Shown here: piece after piece, positions 52,195 to 63,815 of the stretch
How positions within the stretch are numbered: position 1 is the stretch's first letter
Layout: each line of letters starts with the position of its first letter
Assembly: GCA_030674185.1 (NCBI GenBank)
Contig: CM060315.1
Location: forward strand, 90,157,637-90,221,636
Direction of reading: 5' to 3'
Length of the DNA: 64,000 nucleotides
DNA from: Monoplex corrugatus
Taxonomy: Eukaryota > Mollusca > Gastropoda > Littorinimorpha > Ranellidae
Program-made: the position numbers and the translations under genes
Notes under the pieces: generated by a model
Told to the model about the DNA's origin: nothing
Seen by the model: the letters and a program-made list of their open reading frames with translations, nothing else
The model's database searches: none

Positions 52195-54370
52195 ATAGAT
52201 AGATATATGGTCATTACCAGTATCAAAATCTGCAAACCTAAAGTAAATAAATAAGTACACAGGTCGAAAAGATGGTTAGTCATGAGAAAACTGTCGGTAA
52301 CTAATTATATATAATGAATGAGCTTAATGATATTGAGTAGCATGTATATCATCATGATAATTATCTTGAGGCTTTACTTAATAATTTTCAGAAACTTGTT
52401 TGTTTTGGAAGCTGCCAGGATTTTAGGAATCTGAGTTAACTTTCATTTTAGCCAGCTGAAGCAATTAATTATTTAATTATGAATTGCTCATTCGCTGCAA
52501 GGTCTAGAGATTTATGAAGACCTGTCTTTGTCATCTTAGGCAAACAAAGACCTTTCTATACTAAGTAATCCAATATATAAACAAAAACAAAAACAAAAAC
52601 AAAACAAAAAAATCAAAATTTTAATTATTGAAAAAATCCATAACTTTGTCACTCATAGACCACTAATCTAAGGTTTTAAACTATTTTAAAGGTTTTTTTT
52701 CAATGATGGTAGTTACTTACTGAACAGAAATATTTTAAATGTTTTGTAACATACCAAGTAGGTGATAAGATGAGGGTAGAACTAATGTTCCACGCAGAGA
52801 GTCCCAAGACACCAAAAGCTGGCCCACAGTTGATCATTTAAATCTATGAACCTGAAGGGACAGAGTATCATCATATTTAAGTAAAAAAAAATCATACAAA
52901 CACCGCATACATACACATATACATATAAAAGTCATACACTGCGTGCATGTGCATGCTAGCGTGCGCGCGCATGCACACACACACACACACACAACACATG
53001 TAACTACTCCCTATTTGTGGCACTAGTAACTTGCTCCAGTGGCACAGCATTTTCAGTGTATTCAGTGACACTTAGAAATCTTCTATTTATAAAACTACTG
53101 AACAAATCATATGAAAAGTATACATTTTCTTGAAGCTTATAAATGTTCACACGCAACTGTATACATTTTATTGTGGTGACACTGCTGTGGTGATCATGTG
53201 ACTCAAAATGGCCACTGACTGAAATGAGGTCAAAGAGTATTTGCTGGGGGACACCTCATTTTCTCAAAAACAAACCTGCCACTGACCATAAAAACTACAC
53301 CAATTTGAAGAAAAACATGTAAGCTTTCCAAAAAGCATACACTTGCCACTCAATGTATTTTGTGTATACATACACTGCAATAAAACTAAAAGCGCACCCA
53401 TAGCTTCTGTGATGTCTTGTTTTTCCATTGTCTTTGGACAAACCCTTTGAATTGGCCCTAACTGTCCCTGTCACAAATGTTTTTTGTTCAAACAGTGTCA
53501 GCTAACGTTGGTTTGATGTAAAAATTGTCAGTGAACAAATGCTATCCTTAGCGCCTGGTCACGGTGGGGGGGCTGGAGGGAGGGAGAGCACTGGGTGGAC
53601 CCGGGGAGAGAATGCTGGACGGACTTGCTGAGTGGCTGGGGATGAGGAGGGTGGGGGAGATGGTGAGGGCAACGAGAGATAGAGATGGTTGGAAGTCCAT
53701 GGTCGCCAACGCCATGCGGCAGGGCACCTGATGATGATGATGACCCCTTTTCAGTTTACTACGTCACAGAACAAACCTCTAACCAATCACAGCCAAAGGC
53801 AAGCAATCAAAAAATGGGCCGATCTGATTGGCCCGTGCCACAAATGGAGTTTTAAAATTTAACAGTTTGACAAATAAACCTTTTTAATGAGAAAGTTCAG
53901 GAGGGCTTGTGAAGATCAGGGTTTTAAACGCTAAATAACAATTAATTGTCATACTTAGAACGACTACACTAGACTGGAATTTGCAATTAAGTTGACGAAA
54001 CAATTTCTGATTTAAAAACCACGCCATTGATTGTGACTGTCGCTGTCTGGCTGTGCCTTCGTTAGTTCGTACGTGACTTTGTTTCAAAGCTACAGCTTTT
54101 CAGCAAGCTACAATCGCATTTCCTACACAAGTTTTTTTGTATTTAAACAGTAGTTATCATACAACGGATGTGAATGAATAATATTCTCTGAAAAAGTGCA
54201 AACCTTGCGATAAAAACTCGTGGAATTTCCGCTGATTTGGTGTTGGTCCGCTCCTCCCCGACTGTGGTGTGACTTGCCTGCCCTTTGATACGATTTGCAT
54301 ATCGAGGGAAGTAACTCAATTATTTCTTTTAGGTAATTTCTTTTAGGTAAGGGTTGTCAACGATGCCGTC
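52195..54370 (+). repeat. Segmental duplication block B2
   Basis: Collinear with 25105-27660 (for example TTTGGAAGCTGCCAGGATTT, GGTGTTGGTCCGC versus GGTGTACGCCTGC, GATGCCGTCC at the right end). It lacks the TAGGCCTA of copy 1 and has a LINE tail at 53545-53745 that copy 1 lacks. Confidence 0.85.
53545..53745 (+). mobile_element. Solo 3' end of the RTE-like LINE
   Basis: GAGAGCACTGGGTGGACCCG, GACTTGCTGAGTGGCTGGGG and GGCAGGGCACCTGATGATGA are the terminal part of the family. It is only about 200 bp, a very short 5'-truncated insertion. Confidence 0.75.
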
Positions 54371-55100
54371 CTATGTGAGTGGGTTGGGGATATAGTGGTG
54401 GCAGCACTGCCGTTAAGCATATAAAATCATGTTCTGTACAGATCGTAGTTAAGAATGCCCGCTCGTATGCAGTTATGACCACAAAGAATCATGTTAGTGT
54501 CAGAAATACAGGGGGGGGGGGGGGGCAAAAGCAGGTATTATTATAATGCTTAATTCCGCTCTCGATTAGAGGAGTGTGTGAATACCGACGGCAAGCAGTT
54601 TGAGTATCTGAGGGATTAAGGCTGTGCTTGTTATTACGTGTACATGCAATACTCATTTCTGTATATAATAAATGCATTGAGTATTGTACGTGTTTTCTTT
54701 TTTTCATAATTGTATGCCTACTTTTGCACTCCCCTGTATATTGGCAGTGCTTCGAAAACGATTGAATCTGTGTGTGTGTGCGTGTGTGTGTGTGTATGTG
54801 TGCGCGCGCACGCGCGCGTGCGTGCGTGTGTGTGTGTGTGCGTGCGTTCGTGCGTACGCGTGTGTGTGTGTGTGTGTATGTGTGTGCCTCTGTGTGTGTG
54901 TGAATTTGACTTTTTGTTTGTTTCTTTGTTTTTATTCACATAAAATGTGTCTGTATACTTTTTGTGTCTGCATTTTGGTGTATGCACAATTGTTCAGGAA
55001 TACCTTTTTCATGTCATACTCAAACCATACTGATGTTTTCTTTCCTGTTACATATCACTCTTGTATTATTGATGTGTTGTTGATTTATATCTGTATGTAT
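54371..55100. other. No gene recognised; G17 run and GT-rich tract
   Basis: A run of 17 G lies at 54510-54526. (GT)n/(GC)n alternating purine-pyrimidine DNA covers 54766-54905, including CGCGCGCACGCGCGCGTGCG. Confidence 0.7.
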
Positions 55101-55104
55101 ACAT

Positions 55105-55152
55105 CCTCTGTAAAATACCAAGCGCTTAGGAGCTGGCTTCCTGAGATGCATA
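55105..55152. repeat. Short dispersed repeat, inverted partner at 58610-58657
   Basis: CTGTAAAATACCAAGCGCTT and GGAGCTGGCTTCCTGAGATG are reverse-complemented at 58610-58657. Both are joined to CA/GT microsatellites. It may be a SINE or LINE tail. Confidence 0.6.
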
Positions 55153-55416
55153 CACACACATACACATACACACACACACACACACCTTCCAGTTTTCGTA
55201 ATGACCATCTCATTGCCGAACCTTTTCCACAAGACTGATGCATTCAGCTTGCGTTTTGACCCTATGCTCCACAGAACTGGTACTGGTACCGTCGGGAGTA
55301 CCCATCCCCTTCCATGGAGCAAACGTTTGGCTTCTGGACCTGCCAGGTGGAGTGACGAACTGAACTGCTGGCTTTGGCTCACTGAAGCACAAATAGTGGT
55401 GGAGGTAGGCCTACCA

Positions 55417-55500
55417 TTAATCCTTTGACTCCCGCATCCGATCCACCAACTGCAAAAACTTAACCCTTTGACTCTCTCACCCTTTCCACCAGCTTCCTGC
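55417..55500. mobile_element. Broken TTAA MITE ending at its palindrome centre
   Basis: Begins TTAATCCTTTGACTCCCGC, continues to the inner TTAACCCTTTGACTCTCTC and stops at CAGCTTCCTGC, which is the exact midpoint of the 80-bp palindrome at 9154-9233. The rest of the element is missing. TAGGCCTA lies just upstream at 55406-55413. Confidence 0.7.
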
Positions 55501-57570
55501 TTGTATGAGACCATAAACTGAAGTCCTTGTGGCAGCGCGCATCCGATGCACATCAATAAATAAATAAATAGATAAGTAAGTACGAATAGTTGTCCGTAGC
55601 AAATGTTTGAAGAAAAATCCACTTTCGTAGGTAAACACGAAAACGTGCTTACAGAACAAATGGGTGGCGCTGCACAGCGGCGACGCGTTCTTCCCGAGGA
55701 CAGCAGCCCGAATTTTGTATGGTAAACCCACTGTGACCAAAAAAGCAAAAACAGAAACAAAACAAACAAAACCATTAACAAAGAGAAAAGAAAAGGAAAG
55801 AAAAAAAAAGAGAAAGAAAGAAAATGTAGCCGTGCACACCCAACGGCGTGTAGCAGACGTCTTTTCTTCTCAAACGATTTTGAGTAGGCCCTACAGTTAA
55901 CTCCCTTGGTTCAGCGATTCTCAAAAATATTAGGAAATTCTATTATTTAAACCCTTAAAAGTTAAGAAATTAATAACTTGTGCACTCTAATTCAGCAGAA
56001 GAGTATGTATTTCTTGTAGGAAATGTCCTCGAGGCGAAGTTTCCCCTCGTTTGCCTGAAATCAATAATTTTTGTTGTCCGATCTTTCGGTACTATTCAAA
56101 TTTCCTACTAGTGAGCCGTGATGATGATCGGAAATTTGTATAATAATGAAATAAATTGTGGAAATTTTAAGATCGCGATTAGAATGTTGGTATTCTAATC
56201 TTTCATTTGGACCACATCACACCTTTAATCATTAGATATTAAGCTTGCATTAAAGAAAGTTCAGGCCAAGTCAAAGTGTGACAAACCGCCAAAATGACCG
56301 CCATCTTGCCGGGATGTAGAATCGAATTCTTAATATTTAAAATCGGACTTAGAATACATAGAATCTAATTACATTTACCTTTTTGCTCCTTTTATAAACA
56401 GAAATGATATTGCAATGAACTATTGCTAAGCAGTAAAGTATTAGAAGAGATCTTGGCATTCCGTATTGTGGTCGAACTATGCGTGTCCAAATTAGGATCA
56501 TTGTGTTTTTCTATTGCCTGTTCACCGATCTATTTCTGCACTGAGAGATTGATTTACCTATTCAAAGTATGTCCACATAAACTTATCGATCATCGTGTAT
56601 TCACTCATTTGTTTGATATTTTTCATAGACTAATATTGATTGATTAAATACGTAAAAATACGGCTAAAATCCCTTTCAGCAGAGTGTAAACATTGACTTA
56701 AATCACTTAGATCTATAGTTTCGATCTGTGTGAATGTTGTGCACAATGATGTAGAATACAACAATCTGTATGCTGTGTAGAATTTTCTGATATATGATAT
56801 GTTGGTATTTGTTATGTGGACTGCAAGATAAGCACAGCTAAGCTTGCTCGAAGAAACACAAATCTGGCCCCTAAGGGTTTCCAGAGAGTCGTTTTGCCTG
56901 CGGGCTCGCGGTGCGGTCAATGCGGTTCACATGCGGAGTATAAACGGATGAGTGCGAGTGCCATGTATACAAAACAAGAACAAGTGCCATGTATGCCTTT
57001 CTCCTCTGGTCTGGTCTTGAACGTTTGGGTCAGAATAAAGAGAGAAACACCATCTCTGTCTTCCCTGGGTCTTCTTCGTCAGGCTGCATTACCATCTGCG
57101 CTCCTCTGCTCTTCTGCCTCCTGTCTTCACCTTCACCCTTACCACCACACCATCACAAAAAGAAAAAGAAAGAAAAAAAGAAACAATTTCAAATACTCCT
57201 CTCCTTTTCCTCATATTTTCTTCATCTCTCTTTCCTTCACCTTATCTCCTTCTTCTCCTCTCTTTCTCCTTCCCCTTTTCTTCTTCTCCCCAAGTTCTTC
57301 CCCTCTCTTTCTCTTCGTGTCTCTCCTTTTCCTCTCTTTTTTCCTCATGTTCTTCTCCTACATTCCTTCTACACCTACTCTCTTTCTCGTCCTCTCTGTC
57401 TCTGTCCTCTTCCTCAACTCCGTCTCCTCCTCCTCTGTCTCCGTCTTCTCCTTACCTCTGTCCTTCTCCTACTCTCTGTCTCTCTTCTTGTCTTCCTCTT
57501 CTTCTCCATGTTCAAGGACTAGCTGTACGATACGTCCACTGGGACCTGATGCTACTATCTTTGAGTAATA
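55501..57570. other. No supported gene; pyrimidine-rich tract at 57090-57520
   Basis: Long open frames on either strand (for example 55781 to 55020 and 56816-57568) lack conserved motifs and run through CT-rich or GT-rich DNA. 57090-57520 is strongly biased to C and T on this strand. Confidence 0.6.
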
Positions 57571-57845
57571 GAGAGTTCTGAAGTCTGAGTGTTCTGAAGT
57601 CTGAGTGTTCTGAAGTCTGAGTGTTCTGAAGTCTGAGTGTTCTGAAGTCTGTTGTGAAGTCTGAGTGTTCTGAAGTCTGAGTGTTCTTTAGTCTGAGTGG
57701 TCTGAAGTCTGAGTGTTCTGAAGTCTGAGTGTTCTGAAGTCTGAAGTGTGAGAGTTCTGAAGTCTGAGTGTTCTGAAGTCTGAATGTTCTAAAATCTGAA
57801 GTCTGAGTGTTCTAAAGTCTGAATGTTCTGAAGTCTGAAGTCATG
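57571..57845. repeat. 16-bp minisatellite, about 17 units
   Basis: The unit is GTTCTGAAGTCTGAGT, with partial units (GTTGTGAAGTCTGAGT, AAGTCTGAAGT) breaking the phase. It lies directly after the pyrimidine-rich tract. Confidence 0.95.
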
Positions 57846-58389
57846 TTGTTCTCGTTCCACCCTGTCTCCTCTCTTTCCTTTTCCTTTTTCACGTCCTTCT
57901 CTTCCTATTCTTCATCGTCTCATGATTCCTCTTTGCTGTTCTCCATTTTACTTATCTGTATTGGTCAGAAGGGCTTGGCCAAGCTGATCTTCTGACTGAA
58001 AATGACCGTATGGTGTGAAGGAATGCACCAACACATACCACAGTCATTTATCATCACGTTCAGTATCACATTGCCACTGGCTTCATCTTTTTTCCATACA
58101 AGTCTTCTCACTATAAACGTATACGCGTGACGGTACATTTACGCGTGCATGCATGCACGCGCACACTCACACAGATGGGTAGGAAGAGGCGCGCACTTAC
58201 GCGCGTGTGCACACAGAAACACACGTATGCCCATGCGTGTGTGGAAGTGCACACACACACACATACACACACACACTCTCTCTCTCTGTGTCTCTTTCTC
58301 ATTAACAGGTATGCAATAGAGTGGAAGAGATTTAGATCTCTGTGTTTGTGCAGGCACGTGAGTGTCTATGTGCGAGTGTGCATGTAAGC

Positions 58390-58479
58390 CTTACTTTCGC
58401 GACCGCGCGCGCGCGCGTGTGTGTATGTGTGTGTCTATATGTGTGTGTGTGTCTATGTGTGTGTTGTGTGTGTGTGTGT

Positions 58480-58518
<39 letters not shown>

Positions 58519-59180
58519 TGTCTATGTGTGTGTGTGTTTATGTGTGTGTGTGTGTGTATGTGTGTCTATGTGTGTGTGTGTATGTGTGTGTCTATGTGTA
58601 TGTGTGTGCATCTCAGGAAGCCAGCTCCAAAGCGCTTGGTATTTTACAGAGGAAGGTCTGTGGTGTGTGTGTGTATGTATGTGTGTGCGCGCGCGTGTGT
58701 GTGTGTGACATTGTTGAAACAATGGGCATCTCTCTCTCTCTCCCTCTTTCTCGCTGTCACTCTCCCCCCTCTCTTTCTCTCTTGTTGCTTGTCCTCTCTC
58801 TCTTTCTCTCTCTGTCTTTCTCGTTCTGTCTCTCTGTTCTCGTTCTCTCTCTCCTCTTCCACCCCTCTCTCTCTTTCGCTTTCTTCTCTCCCCTCTCTCT
58901 CACACCCTCATTTTCTCTCCCTCTCTTTCTGTCTGTCGTCTGCTCTGTCTGTCTGCATCCTTCTGTCTCTTCTATCTCGTTTTTCGTGCTCTCTCTCTGT
59001 CTCTCTTCCGCCCCTCTATCCTGTGTTCAAATGTGGCATGGTATTTGTGTGCTCGTTCTCTTCTGTCCGTCCGTCTTCTGTCGTCTGTCCTCTTCCGTTC
59101 TATGTGTAGATGTATTTAATGCACGTTGTCCGTCTTCGTCTCTGTCTGTCTCTCTTTCCGTTCTCTGTGTAGATGTGATT
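58390..59180. repeat. GT-rich then CT-rich low-complexity DNA
   Basis: 58405-58610 is (GT)n with GTATGTGTGT and GTCTATGTGT variants, starting with GCGCGCGCGC. 58725-59010 is (CT)n rich. The large frames 58342-59109 and 58362-59183 are translation of these tracts. Confidence 0.9.
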
Positions 59181-59343
59181 TAAATGCAACGTGTCCGTCT
59201 TTCTACATGTCTGTTTCTGCCGAACATCTACCAAGAAAGAATAAAAAAAAACTGGCACCATCATCAGTCAGACAACTATTGGTAACTAGCACTGTGCAGA
59301 CTCCTGCAGTGTGAAATGGAAAGAGTTTGGGCTTTTCCTTTAA

Positions 59344-59472
59344 CACAAATGATAATGATGATAATAATAATAATAACAATAATGATAATAATAATGATGA
59401 TGATAATAATAATAATGATAATATAGTAATAATAATAACTATAACAACAACAATAATAATAATAGTAGTAGG
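59344..59472. repeat. (AAT/GAT)n tail of the minus-strand LINE
   Basis: An AATAATGATAAT-type tract adjoins the 3' end of the LINE at 59475. It is best read as the LINE's own 3' simple repeat. Confidence 0.75.
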
Positions 59473-59514
59473 CCTCCTTCGGTCATGACTGACCATGGAC
59501 AAAGTACATCCGTT

Positions 59515-61968
59515 CTAATGTCTAAATGGGCTGTCTGCTTGGTCCAAGCAGCGTCGCCTGTGACTGTACAGACCAATGCGAGAGAGGCAGTCTCTGTCGC
59601 AGCGGTCGCATGTGTATGCTGATGCTGGTCTGTTGGCTGTCATCCCTTTTCTGCGAACTCGCTTTTCTGCTGCAGCAGCTGACAGTTTGTCCTCACCAAT
59701 CCGCAGCTGTTTCTTGAGAGTAGTTCTCCAGCTGTTGCGGTCGTCTGCGAGGTCCTCCCAGGACTCAGTGTTGATCTCAAGCGCCTTCATGTCACGCTTG
59801 CAAACGTCTTTGTATCTCAGCTGTGGGCAGCCAATGTTTCTCTGCCCTGTGGCAAGCTCACCATAAAGGATGTCTTTTGGGATGCGACCATCTTCCATGC
59901 GGCGAACGTGGCCCAACCAGCGCAGCCAACGCTGTCTCAGCATGGTATGCATGGTTGGGAGGTCCAGCGCAGGTTAGGACTTCGGTGTTGGTCACCTTGT
60001 CTTGCCAGGAAATGCCAAGTATGCGCCGTAGGCTTCTCAGGTGGAAGGTATTGAGCCTTTTCTCCTGATGAGCATGCGTGGTCCACGCCTCGCTGCCATA
60101 CAGCAAGGTGCTGAGGACACAGGCGTTGTACACAGCCATCTTTGTCTTTGTGGTCAGCTTGGGATTTGTCCACACCCTTTGTGTGAGGCGGGCTAGTGTT
60201 GTGGCTGCCTTCCCGATCCTCTTGTCGACCTCTGTGTCAAGGGAGAGGTTATCGGTGATGGTGGACCCAAGATATGTGAATTGATGGATGGCTTCAAGCT
60301 CGTAGTCATCAATGGTGATGGCTGGTGGAGATGGCGTGTCTTGGCCCAGGACGTTTGTCTTCTTAAGACTGATGGTCAGACCAAAATCTTTGAAGGCCTG
60401 GGAGAAGCGGTCCATTAGTGACTGCAAGTCCCGCTGAGTATGGGTCACAACTGCAGCATCGTCGGCAAATAGCATGTCTCTGATGAGGGCTTCACGGACC
60501 TTTGTCCTTGCTCTGAGGCGGGCGAGGTTGAAGAGCCTGCCATGTGATCTGGTCCGCAGGTGGATCCCTTCTTGCGCTGTGCTGAACGCATGCCTCAGGA
60601 GGAGAGCGAAGAAGATTCCAAAGAGGGTTGGGGCCAGGACGCAGCCTTGTTTCACACCGCTGCGTACGTCGAAGGGCTTGGAGAGGTTTCCGTTGAACTG
60701 CACCATCCCTTTCATGTTGGAGTGGAAGGACTCAATTAAGCTGTGCAGTTTGGGGGGGCAGCCGATTTTTCGGAGAGCCCTGAAAAGGCCATCTCTGCTG
60801 ACTAGGTCAAAGGCCTTGGTGAGGTCAATGAATGCCACATACAGGGGCATCCGCTGCTCTCTGCACTTCTCCTGGATTTGGTGAAGGGAGAAGACCATGT
60901 CTACCGTGGATCTATCTGCTCGAAAACCACACTGTGATTCCGGGTAGACGCGTTCAGCCAGTTTCTGCAGGCGGATTAGGAGGACCCGAGCATAGACTTT
61001 GCCAACAATGCTGAGGAGCGAGATACCTCTGTAGTTGTTGCAGTCGCTCCTTTCGCCCTTGTTTTTGTACAGGGTGACGATCTTGACGTCCCTCATGTCC
61101 TGTGGTACAGCTCCCTCATTCCAACACTGACAGAGAACTGCGTGCAAAGGGTGCAGAAGAGAAGTCTTGCAGTGCTTGATGAGGTCTGGGGGAATTCCGT
61201 CGTTGCCAGGTGCCTTCCCTGATGCCAGGCTATCAATGGCCTTGCTGAGTTCGTCCGCAGTTGGCTCTGCGTCAAGTTCTTCCATTACCGGCATGCACTT
61301 GATGGCATCGAGGGCTGAGGGGGACACCATGTTCTGTGTGGAGTAGAGGTCGGAGTAGTGTTCCGCCCATCTTTCCATCTGTTGGCTAGGATTGCTGATT
61401 ACTTCCCCAGTGGAGGATTTGAGGGGGGCGATCTTGCTCTGTGTTGGTCCCAGTGCCTTCTTGATGCCATCATACATTCCTTGGATGTTGCCTCTTTCAG
61501 CAGCACTCTGTATCTCTTCGCTGAGCTCTGTCCAGTACTCGTTTGCGCAGTGCCTGGCGTTAAGCTGAACCTTACTTCTGGCAGCCCTGAGGATTTGCAG
61601 GTTCTTCTCACTGGGTGACCGCAAATACTTGGTGAGTGCGGCACGCTTGGCCTCAACAGTGGGAGTCATCTCTGATGATTTGGCCTCAAACCAGTCGTGG
61701 GACTTCACAGTTTTCTTCCCAAAGGTGGCCATAGCAATGCGGTGCATGGTGTCTCGTAGCGTTTTCCATCTCTCAGTGGCAGAGTCTCTGGGCTGCAATG
61801 CATCGTATTCTCTCTGAAAGGCCTCTGCGAACTGTTCTACAAGATCTGGCTGAGACATCTTGCTGACGTCAATGCGAGGGTTCCCTTGTTTCTTTGAGCA
61901 GTGGAACTTCTTTGGTTGTAGCCTGATCTTGCAACATACCAGAGAGTGGTCTGTGTCGCAGTCAGTTA
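59515..61968 (-). pseudogene. Reverse transcriptase polyprotein with C2H2 finger
   Basis: From the truncated endonuclease end (TDCDTDHSLVCCKIRL, with the DH of the SDH motif) the frame goes on without stop to 59858. Motifs: SLASGKAPGNDGIPPDLIKH, VKIVTLYKNKGERSDCNNYR, GISLLSIVGKVYARVLL, ESQCGFRADRSTVDMVF, FIDLTKAFDLVSRDGLF, SGVKQGCVLAPTLFGIFF, DMLFADDAAVV and YLGSTITDN. All three catalytic aspartates are present. A single extra base near 59960 shifts the frame. The rest (59952-59515) has RWLRWLGHVRRMEDGRIPK and a finger, YTCDRCDRDCLSRIGLYSHR. This C-terminal finger is common in such invertebrate elements. The copy would fail through 5' truncation and the frameshift. Confidence 0.87.
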
Positions 61969-62034
61969 TTATAATAATAATAATAACAACAAGAAGAATG
62001 ATAAGAGTAATAATAATAATAATAATATTATCAT

Positions 62035-62350
62035 CATCATCAGATGCCCTACTGCATGGCGTTGGCGATCATGGACTTCCATCTGTCTCTATCTCTCATT
62101 GCCCCTAGCATCTCCCCCACCCTCCTCGTCCCCAGCCACTCTGCAAGTCCGTCCAGCATTTTCTCCCTGGGTCTACCCGGTGCTCTCCTTCCCTCCAGCT
62201 TTCCCGTTGTGACCAGGTGCTCCAAATCCCCCTTCCTCATAAAATGGCCTATAAATGTTGCCTGTCTTTTCCTAATCTTCCTTATGAGTGATCTACTTGT
62301 GTCTGCCTCCATCAAGACTGTCTCGTTTGTTTTCTTTGCTGTCCATAATA
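62035..62350 (-). mobile_element. Solo 3' end of the RTE-like LINE, minus strand
   Basis: The minus frame 62315-62049 has [20 protein letters not shown], then [33 protein letters not shown] and MIANAMQ, and ends at the (CATCAT)n tail. It is the best preserved version of this C-terminus. Its tail side is joined to the truncated end of the next LINE. Confidence 0.8.
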
Positions 62351-62464
62351 ATACTAATAATGATAAATGAAAAAAGGTAAAGGAATGAACAAGACGATTA
62401 GAGGGTTGATGAAGAGGTATGCGGTGGACAGAATGTAATTTGTTGTGGTAGTGGTGTGCTTTTT

Positions 62465-62635
62465 ATGTATGTATGTGTGTATGAATGTATGTATGTATGT
62501 ATATATGTATGTATGTAAGCCTATGTATGTATGCATGTACGTATGTTTTTATGTGTATGTATGTATGTGTGTATGTATGCATGTATGTATGTATGTATGT
62601 CTGAGTATGTATGTATGTATGTAGCCTATGTATGC
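62465..62635. repeat. (GTAT)n microsatellite with TAGCC-type interruptions
   Basis: The tetranucleotide phase is kept on both sides of TAAGCCTA (62516-62523) and TAGCCTA (62622-62628), as if GCC or AGCC plus a TA had been added to the array. Confidence 0.85.
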
Positions 62636-63044
62636 ATGCATTTCTTTTCTTTATTTTATTGGGGTTGGAGAATGGACTATAGCAGCCGTGATGACGGAGA
62701 TGATAAATCGTGTTGGTGAGCTGATGTAGGCTTTGTGTAGAATGTTGGAGATGTGGTTGTGTGGGGCGTTGGTGTGGTCTGTTCGCACTAAGGGATTGTA
62801 CGTGTTTTTAACTGTTTTCACTGTTTTGATGGCCGGTAGACTGGCTGGAAAAGTTGGGTTGTGTTTTCATCCGTTTCCATGTGTGTGTGTGTGTGCATGC
62901 ATATGTGTACAAATGTGTGTGTATGTATGCATGTATGTGTACGTGTGTGTGTGTATGTGTGTGCATGAATATGCGTATGTATTTGTAGGCATGCATGTGT
63001 GTGTGTGTGTGTGTTTGCGAGAAAGAGGAAAGAAACCCTTTCCA
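62636..63044. other. No gene recognised; GT-rich at 62880-63015
   Basis: The open frame 62733-63062 is mainly GT repeat translation and has no conserved motif. Confidence 0.6.
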
Positions 63045-63472
63045 AACCATTTTAAATTTTAAGCCATTGTTAATTTAGCAGAATATTCTTTAAATTCATG
63101 CCTGCATTTCAGTTCAAACTTTCTCCCACACATCATGATGATAATTCTAGTCTTCGTGACAACGCCATAATTTTCTCCCACACATAATGATGGTAGGCCT
63201 AATTCTAGCCTTCGTGACAACGCCGACAGTTTCGTTCTGTGCTGGTGTAAGGGAAACAACTCAGCTTAAATGACAAACTATTCTTGCGTGGGTTGTTCCC
63301 CTTCGTCCAGCAAGTACATCTTGAACACTGCAGTTTTAAATAATGCAGGGTGTGTGCGTGTGTGCGTGCGTATGTTTGTGTGAGTGAGAGTGAGAGAGAG
63401 AGAGAGTTTCTCAGTGACTGTGTCTGTATGAATTCATGTGCGTTTCTGTGTGTGTACCTCTGTATCTGTGTT

Positions 63473-63505
<33 letters not shown>

Positions 63506-63815
63506 TATTTGTTGTTTCACTGTAACCTTGAGAACAAGCATTAGCTGAAATCCATAAATCTTGAAGTGAAGCAAAGATAATGGTAGACCGACATAAAAAG
63601 TAAAAAGAATCTAATGTAAAAACTGGTTGTTGAGAAAGTCCTGTTCACACACAAGACTGAATAAATACTGATTCTTGGCATTGTTGTGGTCCTGTGACCT
63701 TATCATCCTGACTTCTACATTTATGAACTTGTGATATCTTGGTCTGTATCTTTAACTTCAATTAGGTAAAGATCCATCCACTGAAAGCTGAGATCATCTT
63801 GTTCACCACTGTTTT
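63045..63815 (+). repeat. Third copy of block A, partial (A3)
   Basis: Matches 37520-38215 and then, without the intervening ~1.07 kb, 39290-39610. Landmarks are AGCCATTGTTAATTTAGCAG, GGGAAACAACTCAGCTTAA, CATGTGCGTTTCTGTGTGTG and TTTCACTGTAACCTTGAGAA. The join falls in a GT tract. It ends where the DNA at 63816 starts. Confidence 0.85.

Larger units (their letters stand above)
59344..61968 (-). mobile_element. Non-LTR retrotransposon with C-terminal zinc finger, 5'-truncated
   Basis: The 3' end carries GGTCAGTCATGACCGAAGGA and the simple tail. The 5' end stops inside the endonuclease at about 61968, where it joins the (AAT)n tail of another LINE fragment (61970-62035). Its base composition is higher in GC than the surroundings, and only one frameshift is seen, so this is the youngest-looking LINE in the window. 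Confidence 0.85.

Noticed and set aside
55020..55781. 253-residue minus-strand frame
   Set aside because: No recognisable domain. It crosses a MITE fragment and a microsatellite, and neighbouring frames are equally long.
56816..57568. 250-residue plus-strand frame
   Set aside because: Mostly Ser/Leu/Phe from a pyrimidine-rich tract, with no family resemblance.
58342..59183. Frames of 255 and 273 residues
   Set aside because: They run through GT-rich and CT-rich tracts and lack conserved motifs.
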